From an uncultured Maribacter sp. (GTDB taxonomy: Bacteria > Bacteroidota > Bacteroidia > Flavobacteriales > Flavobacteriaceae): a stretch of DNA of 64,000 bases. The notes beneath the pieces are model-generated. The model saw nothing but the letters and a program-made list of their open reading frames with translations, was not told where the DNA came from and made no database searches. Below, one piece after another: positions 10,721 to 21,800 of the stretch. Location: the NCBI GenBank assembly GCA_947498505.1, contig CANMKG010000002.1:1-64000 (forward strand), read 5' to 3'. Both the position numbers and the translations under genes were made by a program. Every line of letters starts with the position of its first letter. The stretch's first letter is position 1.

Positions 10721-13700
10721 TACTTAGTACCGTTTAATTTAGAGTTACCCGAACGTGTTTCTTGAATAGTATATACACCTCTTTCGGTTTCTTTTTTAAC
10801 TCTTACCAATCCACCTTCTGTATCATATTCGTAAAACGTAGCATAGTTGTTTTCGTCTAGTTCTGCTTGTAATCTTTGAGTAACAGGGTCGTAAACAAAA
10901 GTTTTCATATTACTATCATGAGGATGCATGCGAACGTCATCAAAATATACGTTTAGGTTATCGTTTGTATTTCGCAATGTAATTTTCATGTATGAAGCGT
11001 CAGGAATTGTAAATGCCCCAGAAATACGTTGCCAACCGTCAATAACGGCACCAGAAGGTCTAAACTCAACATGGTTGTTTTGTGTATCTACATCGATATC
11101 ATTACCATCACCATCTTTATAACTTAGTTGTATAAGCGAATTTTCGTGAGAGGCGGCTTGATAACTGGAATCCTCGGAATAATCAAATAATTGGATTGTA
11201 CTTTCCAATCCCGAGATAGGACTATCATCGCTTAATACATTGCTTTGAGAATAGCCTAATACTACATTTAAGGGAGCCTTTATATAATCATCAATTGTTC
11301 CTTTAGGAGTAGCAGAGCCACTAACCAATAGGTCGCTGTATATTTGCAATCTTCCATTGGTTATCTGAACATTTGTAAAATCAATTTTTAAATACTTATA
11401 ATTTAAGAGTGGGTAACGATAAGATAGAGAAAGTAGTGGAAACGAAGGTCCGAAAGACCCTAGATTAAGTTGAGCATTTGGCGTTTTGTAATTAAACCTA
11501 TAAGTTTTATCAGCATCAAGTGAAAAAGAAAAACCAATAGTTTTCATTTTGCCATTGAAGTTTTCTCTTTCAAAACGTAAGTCATATACATGAACATTTT
11601 TTTCTGAATGGTTCTTAATATAAGGCAATAAGGCACGTACGTCTATTCCTGGAAATTGTTGGTTTACTACGAAATTTTCAGGTAATTGGTTAGATGTTTC
11701 TTCGGTACGAAGTATTTCGTTTGCTATATTTTGGTACAAATTAATTAATGCTTGTTTCGCTTCAGAATCTGAATTAAAGTCCTTAGTTTCGGTTGGTATG
11801 GCAACAATTTTTTCTTCTCTAACCCAACCACTAATTACATATTTATCCCCTGGTTGCGGAATAAATTTAATACATGTTATTAGCTCTGGAATGTCAACAT
11901 CGTCAACAATTACTGTTACAGCTAAAACTTCGAGGGCGTCACAAATACCTTCTCCGATTGGAGCATAATAAGTTTCATTATGTTGCAGAGTATATGTATT
12001 TGGGTATGCCGTACCTGCTGTTTCTTGATTGTACCAAATTGTTGTAGGGTCCAGGTCAAAAAATGTTGTTATATCTGCTATAGAATTATTTTCAGGGAAT
12101 ATAACATCTCTTTCAATAAGTTTCTTTTCTTCTTCAACATTTGCAATGAGAACGTATACAGGAACACGTTCAATGCTGTAGTTGGTTCCATCGAATTGAG
12201 AAGCATAGTACGTTGTTTCATGTGTTAAAGAATCTGTAGTATTTAAAGGAGAGCCTTCTTCTTCGGTATCAAACCAAACAACGCTATAAGATGCATTTGT
12301 TTTTTCCATTTCCAAGTTCTCAATAGTTGGGTTACTGGAGCTACAAAATTCTTGTACACTATCTCCAATAGGGGTTAAAATACCAACCAAGGTTTGAACT
12401 TCTGAAAGACACTCACTATCATTTTCAGAGGCATAATATGTTGTATTGTTAACTAGTGGAGTGGATGTGGGTAGCTCAGTTGTACTAATAAAGGAATCAT
12501 ACCATTTAATATTGTCTCCTGAGATAACAATATCAGATATTGTTGGATTATTAGCGATATCAAATGACTGTTCACTTAATGCTTCTGGAGCACCTAAGTT
12601 ATAAATAATTTCAAAAGCCGTTCTGGGGTTTCCAGATCCATCGTCTACCCAGATAAAATTCGAATTTAAATCAGCAAGAGGATAATTGTTGCTATATTCT
12701 ACACCACTATATTGCAAACTATGCCAAGTGATGTTTGTACCCTTCGAGGTTATTAAGTCTGAAATTTGTAAATCAACTGAATCATCAAAATTGCAAAATA
12801 CCTGATATTCAATATCATTACATAATACGGAATTAATGCCCTGAGGTTTTTCATATATTCTAATACCATCTATTAACATATAAACAGGGTAGGATTGGTC
12901 TTGATTTGTAGTTGAAGAAGCTACCGCAAAGTTTAAAACTTGAGAATTAGATGTTGCTGTAAATTCTATTTGCTCTCTATACCATTTTGAAATTCCGTCC
13001 GGAATTGACATGGTAGAATTTTTTGTTTCGTCCCCAAAGGAGACTTTCCAAGCTCCATATGCTTCATCAACAAGTTGAGGGAATAATAGGTTTGTCGCGT
13101 TCGCTTGATAAAACTCTAGTACATATGTTACTCCAATGGTTAAGTTGTCTATATTGGTTTCGAATGATTCTGTTGTATTTTGAGCTCTTAATCCACCTGC
13201 ACATATTCCTCCATTAGGAGAGTTGTTAAACAAATTGATTAGATAAGGATCGTCTGTGTTAGTAAAAGGAGCTAAAAAAGTATCTGGAGTACCATCAGAT
13301 GCCGTCCATCCGGAACCTTCTAAATTACCATTTCGGACGTTTGATGAGGCATCATCAGCACTTTCAAAACTTCCATCTGCAATACCTTCAATGTAATCGA
13401 TACAGTTTGTTTGAGGGTTACAATTTGCAGTTGTTGAAATTTTTTCTGTTGATTGGTTGGATCCATCTTGTATAACCCAAGTTATTCTAACAGCGTTATT
13501 TCCAATTTCAGTATTAGTAGTAAAAAGATTGTTGCCTGGACTTGCATCTAGAGTTCCTGTTTGTGATGTATTAAGTACTTCCCAGGTGATTGGAACGTTA
13601 ACAGCATTTGGATTGGTAATTTGCCACTCACGCGTTAGACTAGGATTATTAGAACATAAAGCGGTTAATGTTAAATCGTCTAATGGAGGTATTATTCTTT

Positions 13701-16700
13701 CAGAAAGAATAATAGGGTTACGTTCTAGTTCTAGATTGGCTATAGTACTATTGGTGGCAATAAAGTAGTAACGTCCAACGTCCGCTATTGGATCAAAGTT
13801 CTCAATAGTATAACTACTTTCTGTTGCGTTGGCTATTACAACATCGTCTTTATACCAAACATAACTGTTGTTTGGACTGGTTAAATCAACGGTGCCAAGT
13901 GTAATAGATTCACCGGCAAGTACGGGAATACTTTCTCCGATATCAACTTTTGCTTGAGGATTATAGGTAAAAATGTCAACTTGTGTGCTATAATCGGGAT
14001 ATTCACTTTCAAAATCACTAAATACAAATTCGTTATTCTCAATTGCGATTTGAGTGTTGGATAAATTAAAATTTGGAATTAATAATGGAATATCACCACC
14101 AAAACGGTTGTTATTTATACGTACACTTCTCAAACCAGGAATGTTTGTGATAGTTTGCGGAATTGTACCAGAAAAATTATTTTCCGCAAGCCAAAATTCC
14201 TCTAGCTGGATAAGATTGCCAATATTTTCAGAAATTCCGCTACCTAAGTTGTTTCTGGAAACATTTATTCTTTTTAAGCTTGGTATAGTATAAATACCTT
14301 CTGGTAGGGTGCCAGTTAATTTGTTATCTGAAGCATCAAAATATTGTAGTTGACTTAGATTTCCAATACTACCAGGAATTACACCCGCAATTCTATTATT
14401 ATTTATGTTGAAAGTTACAAGCGAGGTTGCAGCTGTAATATCCTGAGGTATCTCACCAACTAATATATTATCGTTTAGGAGTAAAACTTCTAAGGCCGTT
14501 AATTGTCCTAAAGTGGAAGGTATTTGCCCAATAACATTATTCTGACTAAAGTTAATTTGAGTTAAACCAGCAATTTGAGCTAATTCTGACGGTATTTCAC
14601 CACGTAAATTATTATTTCCAAGGTTTAGACCTATAACATTTGCGTTTTCATCTACCATTACACCGTACCAATTACAAACTGCTTCGTTGGTATTCCAGTT
14701 AGTATTGTTCGTCCAATTTGGACCATCCATGGTATTATAAAAAGCAATTAAAGTTTCTCTTTCAAGATCAGATACTCCGCAAGGGTCACTGTTTGTATCT
14801 ATTTTAATTGTAATCATTTCACCTTCCAATGTTAACCCATTAACAATGCTATTGGTTGCTGTAAAGTGATAACCTGCTCCATCTGAAGTGCTTATATCAT
14901 TTAAAACGTACTCCTTGGAAGTTGCTTCAGGTATTGGGATACCGTTTTTATACCATTGGTATATGTTTTCTGTTGAGGTAAGTGAATTATTAGTTAACGT
15001 GTAGCTAGCTCCTTGGTCAACGGTTACGGTTTCGGCAATTCCAACTTTGGCTTGAGGCGAAAACCTAAAATCATATGCAAGTGTTTGCATTATGGTTGTA
15101 AAATCTGTAATTAAATCGCTAAAAATAAATTCATTATTTTGAATCCATAAGACACGTAGATTTTCGTTGTTTACGAAAACATCATCTATAACGCCAGACA
15201 ATTTGTTAGAAGAAAGGTTAATTACTTCTAAGGAGGCAAATGCATCGAAGGTTTCAGGTAAAATTGTACCTTCTAAAGTGTTATTTGGAAGATTAATTTC
15301 GGTTATTGTATTATTAGCAATAGTAACACCAAACCAATCACATACTTTAGAGTTAGAATCGTTTATTCCCCATGCTTGTTGATTTTGCTGAGTGTTGGTC
15401 CAGTTAGCACCATTTGTGCCATTATATAATGCAATTAAAGCTTGTCGTTCCACAAGTGGAACTTCACAAGAAGTGGTGGTTAATAAGTTTAATGCAATAG
15501 TATTTCTGGTTAACTCCAGTCCATCAATAACACTGTTAGTAGCAATAAAATAATATTCCGCTTCATCTTCTTCCGTGGCATTTTCAACTACAAGTTCTCT
15601 ATTTGTTGCACCAGGTATTTCTTCACCATCTTTATACCATTGATAGCTGTTGTTGGCGTCTGAAAGTTCTGTGGTTAGCGTAATGGAGTTTCCTATTGAA
15701 ACGGTTAGTGTTTGCTCGGTATCAGTTTTAGCTTGTGGTGCGTAGTTGTATGCAGTATTTAAATATTGTTGATAAGCAACATGCTTACTTTGAAAGTTGG
15801 AAAAGATAAATTTATTGTTTTCAAAGGTAAAATGCTCAAGTCTTGAATTTACATTTAAAGTAAACGGAATGTTTTTAGAAAGTTGGTTGTTTTGAACTTG
15901 TAATTCTTCCAGATTGCTAAGACTACTTAAAGATGGTGGAATTGCACCTGATAAATTATTATTGCTTAAGTTTAAACGAACCAAACTTCGCATAAGCTCT
16001 ATTTCTCTTGGGATGCTTCCGTTTAAGTTATTAAAGGAGAGGTCTAAATTTGTTACCTTACCTAGATTACAGAATGAAACAGGTATTTGACTATTTATAG
16101 CGTTATTGCTTAAATCTAAAAGTACTAGATTAGATAAACTACCCAGCGCCGGAGGTAACTCTCCAGTAATGTTATTGTTGGCAATATTTAAAGTCTCCAG
16201 TTCCAAAAGGCTACCCATGCTTACCGGAATATCTCCAGTAATTTGGTTGTTAGACAGGTCTATGTTTTTGATATGCAATAGGCTTCCCATATTTTCTGGA
16301 AGCACTCCGTTTAAATCATTATTTGGGAGTTGTAAGTTGGTAACTTTACCATCTTCAACAGTAACGCCATACCAATCGCAAACAGAGATATTAATATCCC
16401 AAGGCTGGTTCCCTGCAAGGGTGTTTGTCCAGTTGTCGCCATTTGTAGCTGCGTATAAATCTAATAGTGCTTGACGCTCAGGATCTGATACTCCACATAA
16501 TGGTGGACCAACTTCTAAGGTAATATTATTACGAGTAAGGGTTAAACCAGTAATTATATTATTGGTAGCTTCAAAATAGTATACACCTGCATCTTCTGGT
16601 GATGCACTTGTAATAACATAGTCTTTATTTGTAGCTCCTGAAATAGCCACCCCATCTTTAAACCATTGGTAACTGTTATTAGGGCTTGTAAGTGCTGTAC

Positions 16701-18798
16701 TTGTTAAAGTAATTGTCCCATTTTCTGCTACGGATAGGGTTTCTTCTGCGTCTACTTTTGCTTGGGGGGAGAAACTATAGGTTGATACATTTGTAACATA
16801 AGTGGCATGCTCAGCTTCGAAATCGGAGAAAACAAAGTTATTTTCTATAAAGGCTAAAATGTCTAAGGATGTAATTCCTGATAAATTTGGCAATTCTGAA
16901 GTAAAATTATTTTGCGATAAGGAAACTTGTTGCAGATTAGTTAAAAGACCTAATTCACTTGGTAATATACCGCTGAAAGAATTTGTTCTTAGGATTAACC
17001 ATTTTAAATTAGAAAGATTACCTATAAGAGGAGAAATATTCCCTGATAGATTATTTTCAGATAAGAACAAAATCTCTAAATTAGAAAGGGAGTAAATGGA
17101 TTCTGGTATAGTCCCTTCAAAATTATTATTTTGAATATTAAGAGTAGTTAAATACTGAAGCTGACCTACTTGGTTAGGGATATTTCCTGAAAAATTATTT
17201 CTTCCAATTTCAATATTTCTAATGTTGGTTAATCCAGAAATATTTGAGGAAATGTTTCCTGATATTTGGTTATTGTCTAAATTTAAAAATAGTAGATTGG
17301 AAAGGTTATATAGCCCTTCTGGTAAAATGCCTGAAAGTTGATTGTTTTGAAAGGATAGATCTGTTAGGTTTACTAAGTTAGATATGGTATTTGGGATACT
17401 ACCACTGATGCTATTATTAAAAAATTTAAATTTCCTCAACCTAGTTAAGTTTCCAATGCTGGAAGGTAGATTTCCATTAACATTGTTAGATGACATTTGT
17501 ATTTCTCGGACTTCTCCATTCACTACTGTAACCCCAAACCAATCGCAAACAGGAATGTTAGTATCCCAAGGTTGGTTGCCTGCTAGGGTGTTTGTCCAGT
17601 TATCTCCATTAGTGCTGTTGTATAAATCTAAAAGGGCTTGTTTTTCTGTTTCGGAAACACCACAGGTATCTATTGGAGGGTCTATGGTTAGGGTAATATT
17701 ATTACGGGTAAGGGTTAGGCCAGTAACAATACTATTGGTAGCTTCAAAATAGTATACCCCAGCATCTGAGGGAGCTGCACTTGTAATAACATAATCTTTA
17801 CTTGTAGCTCCCGAAATAGCTACCCCATCTTTAAACCATTGGTAACTGTTATTAGGGCTTGTAAGTGCTGTACTTGTTAAAGTAATTGTCCCATTTTCTG
17901 CAACAGATAAAGTTTCTTCTTGGTCTACTTTAGATTGAGGGGAGTAGGTGTAAACAGTTGTAATTGATTGATAGGTACTATGCTCAGATTCAAAATTTGA
18001 AAACACAAAATTGTTTCCTTGAAAGATTAATACAGGAAAAAATGGAAACGTACTTAAATTAGGAATATTTCCAGAGAATTGATTCTCAGCTATAACAAGT
18101 TGCTTAAGCTGAGATAAATTAGTAATGGATGCGGGAACAGTTCCGGATAATTGATTTTGAGTAACCGTAAAATTTATTAGCGCGGTTAAATTTTCTATAG
18201 AAGAATTTAAGCTCCCTGTTAAATTATTGTTGAATAAATTAATACCTGTTACTCGATTATTGGTAACAGTAACTCCAAACCAATCGCAAACAGGAGCACT
18301 TGTATTCCAATTGGTATTATTTGTCCAATTTGCTCCATTAGTTGCATTGAATAAATCTATTAATGCAGCACGTTCAGTTGAAGGAACGTTGCAAACAGGG
18401 GGTGGAGGTGGTGGGGAAGTTCCTGCTTCTTGTGTTAGATTAAGACCTCCTAGTTGCGTTCCTGAACCATCATATACATTAACTATAAAACTTCTTTCAC
18501 TAGAGGTAAGGTTCTCCTCTACTGTTAAAGCAAAGGTGTCATCATCAAATGCAATATGTGTTCTTGCATAATCAAATATATCTGGAACATTAGCATAAGT
18601 TGTACCGGTAACCAAGTGGCATCCTAATGGAGAAAAAGTATAAGTATAAATAAAGGTTCCGCCAGAGGCAGGGATTGTATATAGAATATCAGGCGCAAAT
18701 GTGATTCTAGAACAATTTGGCTGGGTTTGTGACATTAAAGTATTGCCCAAAAGTGAGGTAAATAAAAATAGTGTATATAAAATTTTATTTTTTTTCAT
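10720..18798 (-). CDS. Giant secreted LRR/Ig modular protein with YD-type C-terminus
   Basis: This 2692-aa protein starts with a Sec signal (MKKNKILYTLFLFTSLLG..LMSQ) and a BACON-like beta-sandwich (about residues 28-130). Five modules follow, each with an LRR cap (pattern ERQALLDLYNSTNGDNWTN..VCDWFGVTV), leucine-rich repeats of plant-like type (NNxLSGxIPxSIGNLSNL) and an Ig-like domain (YQWFKDGVAI..ATSKDYVI..DAGVYYFEATN). The C-terminal third has carbohydrate-binding/galactose-binding-like stretches and ends with a YD-type tail (TFVYDPVTQRLQAELDENN, FYEYDTEGGLVRVKKE) like those in Rhs-associated proteins of this phylum. No type IX sorting domain is visible at the C-terminus. Two of the Ig units are nearly identical at DNA level. 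It lies between the SpvB-like and LolA-like genes (21-bp gap and 1-bp overlap). Surface binding or adhesion is likely; partnership with the Rhs protein is inferred. Confidence 0.85.
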   Translation of the reverse strand: MKKNKILYTLFLFTSLLGNTLMSQTQPNCSRITFAPDILYTIPASGGTFIYTYTFSPLGCHLVTGTTYANVPDIFDYARTHIAFDDDTFALTVEENLTSSERSFIVNVYDGSGTQLGGLNLTQEAGTSPPPPPPVCNVPSTERAALIDLFNATNGANWTNNTNWNTSAPVCDWFGVTVTNNRVTGINLFNNNLTGSLNSSIENLTALINFTVTQNQLSGTVPASITNLSQLKQLVIAENQFSGNIPNLSTFPFFPVLIFQGNNFVFSNFESEHSTYQSITTVYTYSPQSKVDQEETLSVAENGTITLTSTALTSPNNSYQWFKDGVAISGATSKDYVITSAAPSDAGVYYFEATNSIVTGLTLTRNNITLTIDPPIDTCGVSETEKQALLDLYNSTNGDNWTNTLAGNQPWDTNIPVCDWFGVTVVNGEVREIQMSSNNVNGNLPSSIGNLTRLRKFKFFNNSISGSIPNTISNLVNLTDLSFQNNQLSGILPEGLYNLSNLLFLNLDNNQISGNISSNISGLTNIRNIEIGRNNFSGNIPNQVGQLQYLTTLNIQNNNFEGTIPESIYSLSNLEILFLSENNLSGNISPLIGNLSNLKWLILRTNSFSGILPSELGLLTNLQQVSLSQNNFTSELPNLSGITSLDILAFIENNFVFSDFEAEHATYVTNVSTYSFSPQAKVDAEETLSVAENGTITLTSTALTSPNNSYQWFKDGVAISGATNKDYVITSASPEDAGVYYFEATNNIITGLTLTRNNITLEVGPPLCGVSDPERQALLDLYAATNGDNWTNTLAGNQPWDINISVCDWYGVTVEDGKVTNLQLPNNDLNGVLPENMGSLLHIKNIDLSNNQITGDIPVSMGSLLELETLNIANNNITGELPPALGSLSNLVLLDLSNNAINSQIPVSFCNLGKVTNLDLSFNNLNGSIPREIELMRSLVRLNLSNNNLSGAIPPSLSSLSNLEELQVQNNQLSKNIPFTLNVNSRLEHFTFENNKFIFSNFQSKHVAYQQYLNTAYNYAPQAKTDTEQTLTVSIGNSITLTTELSDANNSYQWYKDGEEIPGATNRELVVENATEEDEAEYYFIATNSVIDGLELTRNTIALNLLTTTSCEVPLVERQALIALYNGTNGANWTNTQQNQQAWGINDSNSKVCDWFGVTIANNTITEINLPNNTLEGTILPETFDAFASLEVINLSSNKLSGVIDDVFVNNENLRVLWIQNNEFIFSDLITDFTTIMQTLAYDFRFSPQAKVGIAETVTVDQGASYTLTNNSLTSTENIYQWYKNGIPIPEATSKEYVLNDISTSDGAGYHFTATNSIVNGLTLEGEMITIKIDTNSDPCGVSDLERETLIAFYNTMDGPNWTNNTNWNTNEAVCNWYGVMVDENANVIGLNLGNNNLRGEIPSELAQIAGLTQINFSQNNVIGQIPSTLGQLTALEVLLLNDNILVGEIPQDITAATSLVTFNINNNRIAGVIPGSIGNLSQLQYFDASDNKLTGTLPEGIYTIPSLKRINVSRNNLGSGISENIGNLIQLEEFWLAENNFSGTIPQTITNIPGLRSVRINNNRFGGDIPLLIPNFNLSNTQIAIENNEFVFSDFESEYPDYSTQVDIFTYNPQAKVDIGESIPVLAGESITLGTVDLTSPNNSYVWYKDDVVIANATESSYTIENFDPIADVGRYYFIATNSTIANLELERNPIILSERIIPPLDDLTLTALCSNNPSLTREWQITNPNAVNVPITWEVLNTSQTGTLDASPGNNLFTTNTEIGNNAVRITWVIQDGSNQSTEKISTTANCNPQTNCIDYIEGIADGSFESADDASSNVRNGNLEGSGWTASDGTPDTFLAPFTNTDDPYLINLFNNSPNGGICAGGLRAQNTTESFETNIDNLTIGVTYVLEFYQANATNLLFPQLVDEAYGAWKVSFGDETKNSTMSIPDGISKWYREQIEFTATSNSQVLNFAVASSTTNQDQSYPVYMLIDGIRIYEKPQGINSVLCNDIEYQVFCNFDDSVDLQISDLITSKGTNITWHSLQYSGVEYSNNYPLADLNSNFIWVDDGSGNPRTAFEIIYNLGAPEALSEQSFDIANNPTISDIVISGDNIKWYDSFISTTELPTSTPLVNNTTYYASENDSECLSEVQTLVGILTPIGDSVQEFCSSSNPTIENLEMEKTNASYSVVWFDTEEEGSPLNTTDSLTHETTYYASQFDGTNYSIERVPVYVLIANVEEEKKLIERDVIFPENNSIADITTFFDLDPTTIWYNQETAGTAYPNTYTLQHNETYYAPIGEGICDALEVLAVTVIVDDVDIPELITCIKFIPQPGDKYVISGWVREEKIVAIPTETKDFNSDSEAKQALINLYQNIANEILRTEETSNQLPENFVVNQQFPGIDVRALLPYIKNHSEKNVHVYDLRFERENFNGKMKTIGFSFSLDADKTYRFNYKTPNAQLNLGSFGPSFPLLSLSYRYPLLNYKYLKIDFTNVQITNGRLQIYSDLLVSGSATPKGTIDDYIKAPLNVVLGYSQSNVLSDDSPISGLESTIQLFDYSEDSSYQAASHENSLIQLSYKDGDGNDIDVDTQNNHVEFRPSGAVIDGWQRISGAFTIPDASYMKITLRNTNDNLNVYFDDVRMHPHDSNMKTFVYDPVTQRLQAELDENNYATFYEYDTEGGLVRVKKETERGVYTIQETRSGNSKLNGTK
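16650..16728. repeat. Internal direct repeat copy A (Ig domain, LRR protein)
   Basis: This 79-bp stretch is identical to 17823-17901. The surrounding roughly 250 bp (16521-16790 against 17686-17940) is also nearly identical, covering the same Ig-like domain in adjacent LRR-Ig modules. It indicates recent duplication or gene conversion between modules. Confidence 0.9.
17823..17901. repeat. Internal direct repeat copy B (Ig domain, LRR protein)
   Basis: This is the second copy of the 79-bp identical block at 16650-16728, in the preceding LRR-Ig module of the same protein (the gene runs on the minus strand). The start of each following LRR cap (encoding DNWTNTLAGNQPW) is also highly similar between the modules. 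Confidence 0.9.
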
Positions 18799-18819
18799 AA
18801 CGGTTAGTTTATGAGGTGT

Positions 18820-21800
18820 TTAATTACATGCTGATGTTCTTCCTCTATTATGGCGACTTTTTCTACCTCCTCTAGGGTCTAAACATAAATCTGGAGATAT
18901 TTTTCTTCCTCTATTATCAATCAAAGCAAAAACAATTCGGACTTGATTATCGCTTCTCCATCTGGGTCTTCTTCTTGCAAAGGCCTCTATTTTTATGTAT
19001 TTTTTACCAGTAACATCTAAAGTAGTTTCAAAAGTTAAATTACCTTCTTCATTTTGGTGCTCTTGGTCGTTGATATAGTACCACCCGCCACGGTTTCCAT
19101 TATTTACAATGAAAATTTTATATTTTACGGTAGCGTTTGCTTTCCCTTCAATTGTAAAACTAGATTCCATTCCCCATTGACCTCTTGGAAAATTATCTTG
19201 CTTAGATTTTATTACTTTGGTTATTATTGGCATGGAATCGTCGTCACATACATCCCCAACTCCATCGCCGTCATAATCTCTTTGTAATGGGTTTCTGGAA
19301 AACTTACAATTATCCATACTATCCGGCACACCATCAAAATCGGCATCGTTATTTATTGGAAGTTCACCTTTAAGTTGTCTTTCTAGATAGATATCGTCAT
19401 TTTCTCTTAGTACTAAACTACTTCTACCAGTATGTGAATGATTTTCGGAAATTTCTGCAAAATCATTATCATATTGATCAATGGTCTCTTGAAAATTAAA
19501 GTGACCATTTAAGGAGTTAATATCACCGTAATCATAATCTTCAAAGTTATCGGCCCCCATGTGCTTATATGAGCTGTTAGAAGTAACGGCAGTGGGTAAT
19601 GTATAGGCATAACCGTATTGAGCAGAGGAATATCTATTTAAAGCATCTCTGTTTTCTAATTCGGAACCATATGGACTATATTCAGTTACCTGACTAGCAA
19701 AGGTCCATTTTTGTTCTTCTTTTATTTCTTGGTCGGTAGCGACTTTTTCCCACGTACCAGCGATTAGATTATAGAAGGGCGTGAAGTCTTTAAAATAACC
19801 TTCTTTTCTAGTATTTACTTTTGTTGAACCACCTTCTGTTATTTCTTTACGTTCAGTGAGATATGCATATGATTTTTTAGCACGCCATTCACCCTTTGCA
19901 TTATGTAAATATGGGTTAAACGGGAAATCTTCAATTGGAACATTAGCTAAGTCAATAGATGAGGTTATACTTTGGGGTAAAAACGGAATACTATTTTCAC
20001 ACTGACAATTCCAAAAATCATCATACTCAACCGCACTAGCGTTTACAATTTTTAAATTGTCTTGAGCACTTGCTGATTCTTGAAGTAAAAATGTAGTATT
20101 TAAAATAGGCTTGTAGCTGCCATCACTATTTTGAATAGGATTTTTCATTAAGGTAATAGACGCCATGTTTGCCATATGTTGATTGCGATAACCAGATCTT
20201 ATAACTCTAAAGTCAATGTTACCTTGTAAGTTTAAAAGTCCATCCATTGCACCTGTTTTATCCATTAGTTTAATCTGATTTCCCGTAACTCCTACAACCC
20301 ATAGACGTCTGCTATTTTCTTGGTCTTTGGCAAGCAGCTCATCTCCTACATAAAGATATTTGTTGGCATCACTCATGGTATAATGATTTCCAGATTTAGT
20401 TAGCGTGCCTTTTAGTCCAATATTTTTAGATGCCTGTCCCATTCCTTCATAAGCCCAGTATGCCGGAAAGTTGAAGTTAAAATACTCATCGTTGTATTCG
20501 TTAATTGTTCTAGTTAGCAACACCTGACCAGTTTCTGCGTCCCATGCCTCGTTTATTGTTGAGACTTTAGCACCTAAATCCGTTGCAATTTTTTTCTTTA
20601 ATTGGGCTGTTGTATGAATAACTTTTGTAGTTATCGTAGAGTGCGCAATATTTTCAATTTTAGAGCGCGATGGTGGAGCTGTAGGGATAATTACGGGAAA
20701 AGGACCAATAAATAAGGTTACTATATTTCCTTTGAACCCGATGGTTTTAGATTCTGAATAACTTTCTCTAAAATCGGTTACAACATCATAATCTACACCT
20801 ATTCTTCTGTTTGTATTAACAGTTCCATCTCTGTTTATGGTCGGAACTTTATTGTTTAATAAACTAATATCATTATCATCTGTGCTATATTCATATTCTA
20901 CTGAGGAAATTGGTTTTTCATTTTTCTCTGGACTAGGATTATTTGGATCTGGCTCGGCAAATACTTTTTGCGAACGCATTTGACCGTTCATATCATTAGT
21001 ATGTACAACAAATCCTTGCGACAATGTAAATTCATTTTTGACTTCTACTGGTGCACCTAAAATTCCCTTAACCAAATTGGCTAAGAATTGATTTTCATTA
21101 GAGGTATAGTTATCTGGACTGTCTATGTCTGTGTAATCAACTTTAGTAGGAAAATCTTTTGATGTATAGTATTCAGTAATTACCTTACCAGTTGCGTGTT
21201 TTGAAATGCCTTCGTCTATTCGCTCAAGGTTATTTACAGTAATTCTGCTGTAGGTAACCGAGGCAGAAGGGAAAAATTGTTCTCCAAAAGGTTTTTCAAT
21301 ATAGCTTATCTCTTTTGGAGCAATTAAACGTTCGAAATTGTTATAAAATGGTTCAACAAAAGGGTTTTCTTTGCTCATGTTGGGTTCGTAAGTTGCAACT
21401 CCACTAGACCCACCATTTTCTAATGTATAGTTGTAGGTTTGACCATATTCTTTATTGTACCTTCTGTTTTGTTCATCCGCGCCAACCATTTGGTACCATT
21501 GGTCTTTCATTACTAGTTTTTTTATACGTGAACCACCGCCAAGCTTATAGTTTTTTGGAGTAGACAACCTTATCCACGATTTTTCGGGAATAAATCTTTG
21601 CGCACACAAATGTTTATTTTGACGTAATTTTCCATTTGGTCCTGAAAAAATATCTTTAATTGCTCCGAAGCTGCTAATGATACCCTGAGCAATATCTTTA
21701 ATATTTTGACTTCCTGCATCCATCTCGAGCCCATAAACCCAACCATTTAAATGTTTTCTTCCAAAATACCATCCTGCTTTGGAAATTGGATTTACCATTT

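Noticed and set aside
16106-18571. Plus-strand open frames of 97-122 codons inside the LRR gene
   Set aside because: They are antisense shadows of leucine-rich repeats; their similarity to each other reflects the repeated DNA on the coding strand.
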